From the NCBI GenBank assembly GCA_964392615.1, contig CAYMRB010000003.1, positions 1-63,940 on the forward strand: a stretch of 63,940 nt of DNA. Reading direction: 5' to 3'. The notes under the pieces are model-generated. The model worked only from the letters and a program-made list of their open reading frames with translations. It was not told the origin of the DNA and did not search any database. Every line of letters starts with the position of its first letter. The stretch's first letter is position 1. This stretch comes from CAYMRB01 sp964392615 (lineage in GTDB: Bacteria > Planctomycetota > UBA8108). The translations under genes were made by a program, and so were the position numbers. Below are positions 62,597 to 63,940 of the stretch, in pieces.

Positions 62597-63940
62597 ATGT
62601 ACCTGCGCGTGCGATGTCCCGAATGCGACGTCGGCCTCCGACTCAGGCCGGAGGACCTCGGGACGCGAAAGCGGTGCCCGCGGTGCCGCCGTGACGTCGA
62701 GTTCGACCGCGACGACATGTCTGCTGGTCGTCCACCGTCGCCTGCGAACGTGGCGGGCGGACGAGCGAAGAGGGGCGGGATTGTCGCCGTGGTCTCGGTT
62801 GTCGCTGTCGTCGTCGGCATCGCTCTCGCGTTCCGGATCCCCTCGTGGTCGTCTCACCGCGAGGAAGAACGGATACGTGCTCTGCTCGAGAGCGTGTTCG
62901 AGAGCCTCGGCGCGAACGAGCAGGGCCACCAGGAGTACCGGCACACGGAAACGGGGATCATCTTCGTTCGGCTGCCCGGCGGCACGTTCGAGATGGGGAC
63001 GTCGGAGGAGGAGGCGAGGACGATCGTCGACGAGCTCATGCTCCTCAAGCGCGAGGAGTACCGCGAGCTCGAGACGTGGACCGAGGAAAAGAGGCGACGA
63101 ATCGTCGGGATCATGCGCGAGTACGACCTGGCGTATCAGATCCCACAGTGGGACGCCGAGAGAGTACGCGTGGAGATCGAGGAGAGCGTGGCGCATGAGG
63201 CACCCCGTCACGGAGTGACTCTGAGCCCGTTCCTGATATCCAAGTACGAGGTGAGTCAGGAGCAGTGGCAACGCGTCATGGGAGATGAACCCACATCGTC
63301 GTGGTTCAAGGGACGCGGCTTGCCCGTCGTCGACGTCGACTGGATCGACTGCCAGCGGTTCTGCGAGAGGACCGGTCTCCACCTGCCGACGGAAGCGCAA
63401 TGGGAGTACGCGTGCCGTGGCGGTACGGAGAGCCTGTACTCGTTCGGTGACGAGATGACGCTCGAGCGCGCGCGATTCCACGACAGCCCGGGTGGCGAGT
63501 GGATTCCCATCGTCTTGGGCGAGTCGTCGCGCGGCCTCGTGCCGGTGGACTCCTCGTCGCCGAACCCGTTCGGCCTGCACCACATGCATGGGAACGCCGA
63601 GGAGTGGTGCCAAGACGTCTACGACCCCGCGTTCTATCGCAGATCCGACAGCGGCCAGCCCGATCCGTGCTGTTCGGATGGTAGCCCGGTTGTCGTACGA
63701 CGCGGCGGTGGGTGTCTGAGTCATCGGCTCTCGTGTCGCTCGGCGAGTCGGCGTCCAGTCGATATCTTGGAAACGCGCCTGGTCGTGGGCTTCCGGCCGG
63801 TGTTCCACCTCGCCGAAGCGGAAGCGGTCCCGAAGCCGGAGGCTTCGATTACCGGGGCGGTCGAGCGCTACGATGACGCGTTCGGGCGGGACCCCGCAGC
63901 GGGAATCCTGATCGCGAAGGCGCGCGTCCTGCGCAAGCTG
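62597..63940 (+). CDS. zinc-ribbon, membrane-anchored FGE-sulfatase-domain protein, runs off the right edge
   Basis: At least 448 residues, open to the window end. Residues 1-35 form a four-cysteine zinc ribbon (RCPECDVGLRLRPEDLGTRK then RCPRCRRDVEF), a common planctomycete N-terminus. A membrane helix lies at about 62-80 (GGIVAVVSVVAVVVGIALAF). From about 115 the formylglycine-generating-enzyme-like (FGE-sulfatase) fold runs: RLPGGTFEMGTSEEEA, a helical insertion, FLISKYEVSQEQWQRVMG, LPVVDVDWIDCQRFCERTG, LHLPTEAQWEYACRGGTES, NPFGLHHMHGNAEEWCQDVY, VVVRRGGGCLSHRLSCRSAS and VVGFRPVF. Another segment of unknown type continues past the domain. Many such domains are not sulfatase-activating enzymes, and the role here is open. 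A diverged 29-bp repeat lies 76 bases upstream. Confidence 0.87.
   Translation, partial: MYLRVRCPECDVGLRLRPEDLGTRKRCPRCRRDVEFDRDDMSAGRPPSPANVAGGRAKRGGIVAVVSVVAVVVGIALAFRIPSWSSHREEERIRALLESVFESLGANEQGHQEYRHTETGIIFVRLPGGTFEMGTSEEEARTIVDELMLLKREEYRELETWTEEKRRRIVGIMREYDLAYQIPQWDAERVRVEIEESVAHEAPRHGVTLSPFLISKYEVSQEQWQRVMGDEPTSSWFKGRGLPVVDVDWIDCQRFCERTGLHLPTEAQWEYACRGGTESLYSFGDEMTLERARFHDSPGGEWIPIVLGESSRGLVPVDSSSPNPFGLHHMHGNAEEWCQDVYDPAFYRRSDSGQPDPCCSDGSPVVVRRGGGCLSHRLSCRSASRRPVDILETRLVVGFRPVFHLAEAEAVPKPEASITGAVERYDDAFGRDPAAGILIAKARVLRKL

Overview
The window is high-GC DNA with a strongly Planctomycetota-like gene content: secreted proteins ending in EF-hand/dockerin-type tails, FG-GAP/VCBS proteins with thrombospondin-3-like acidic repeats, LamG proteins, a hydrazine-synthase-alpha-like di-heme protein, an ECF sigma factor fused through a membrane segment to HEAT-like repeats, an FGE-sulfatase-domain protein and a MoxR/DUF58/VWA operon. 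This is inferred from protein families only; there is no rRNA or marker gene, and I see no tRNA, rRNA or CRISPR array.

Layout. (1) 1-17165, minus strand: one long operon. A giant TPR protein leads, followed by a helical-repeat protein in the same frame behind an in-frame TGA, a coiled-coil membrane protein, a MoxR AAA+ ATPase, a DUF58 protein, a BatA-like VWA protein and a second VWA/GATase-like membrane protein, mostly joined by ATGA overlaps. (2) 17.2-27 kb, mostly plus strand: a mosaic of short intact genes (tatD, a secreted protein, an RDD membrane protein, a PQQ-type beta-propeller) mixed with decayed gene pieces. It includes a LamG gene cut by a 1,283-bp ISAzo13-like element with 5-bp target duplications. 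(3) 27-37.4 kb: GH92 glycosidase, SAM methyltransferase, an HExxH peptidase, an HZS-alpha-like cytochrome, a secreted propeller-like protein and a relic of an S9 peptidase. (4) 37.5-48.7 kb, minus: two tandem giant paralogous secreted proteins built VCBS, acidic repeat, VCBS, acidic repeat, dockerin-like tail. (5) 48.9-58.4 kb: small secreted or membrane proteins, an endonuclease/exonuclease/phosphatase lipoprotein, a toroid glycosidase with LamG, a BchE-like B12/radical-SAM protein and a three-gene exported cluster. (6) 58.5-63.9 kb: the ECF sigma-TM-HEAT fusion, a dockerin-tailed secreted protein and an FGE-domain protein running off the right edge.

The most unusual signal is a 29-bp interspersed motif present nine times, always on the plus strand. 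It reads GTGACA, 17 bases, CAGGAT, which is the geometry of a bacterial -35/-10 promoter with a conserved, palindrome-containing spacer. Eight of the nine copies lie tens to about 160 bp upstream of plus-strand starts or gene remnants, and none precedes a minus-strand gene. Two copies sit inside a 100-bp duplicated intergenic cassette. It may be a shared promoter/operator or a polarised mobile repeat, and the sequence alone does not decide between them. Many annotated starts were moved inward from the longest open frame to a signal peptide, a Shine-Dalgarno sequence or an operon overlap; this is stated per gene. Long open frames antisense to the TPR and VCBS genes were treated as shadows.
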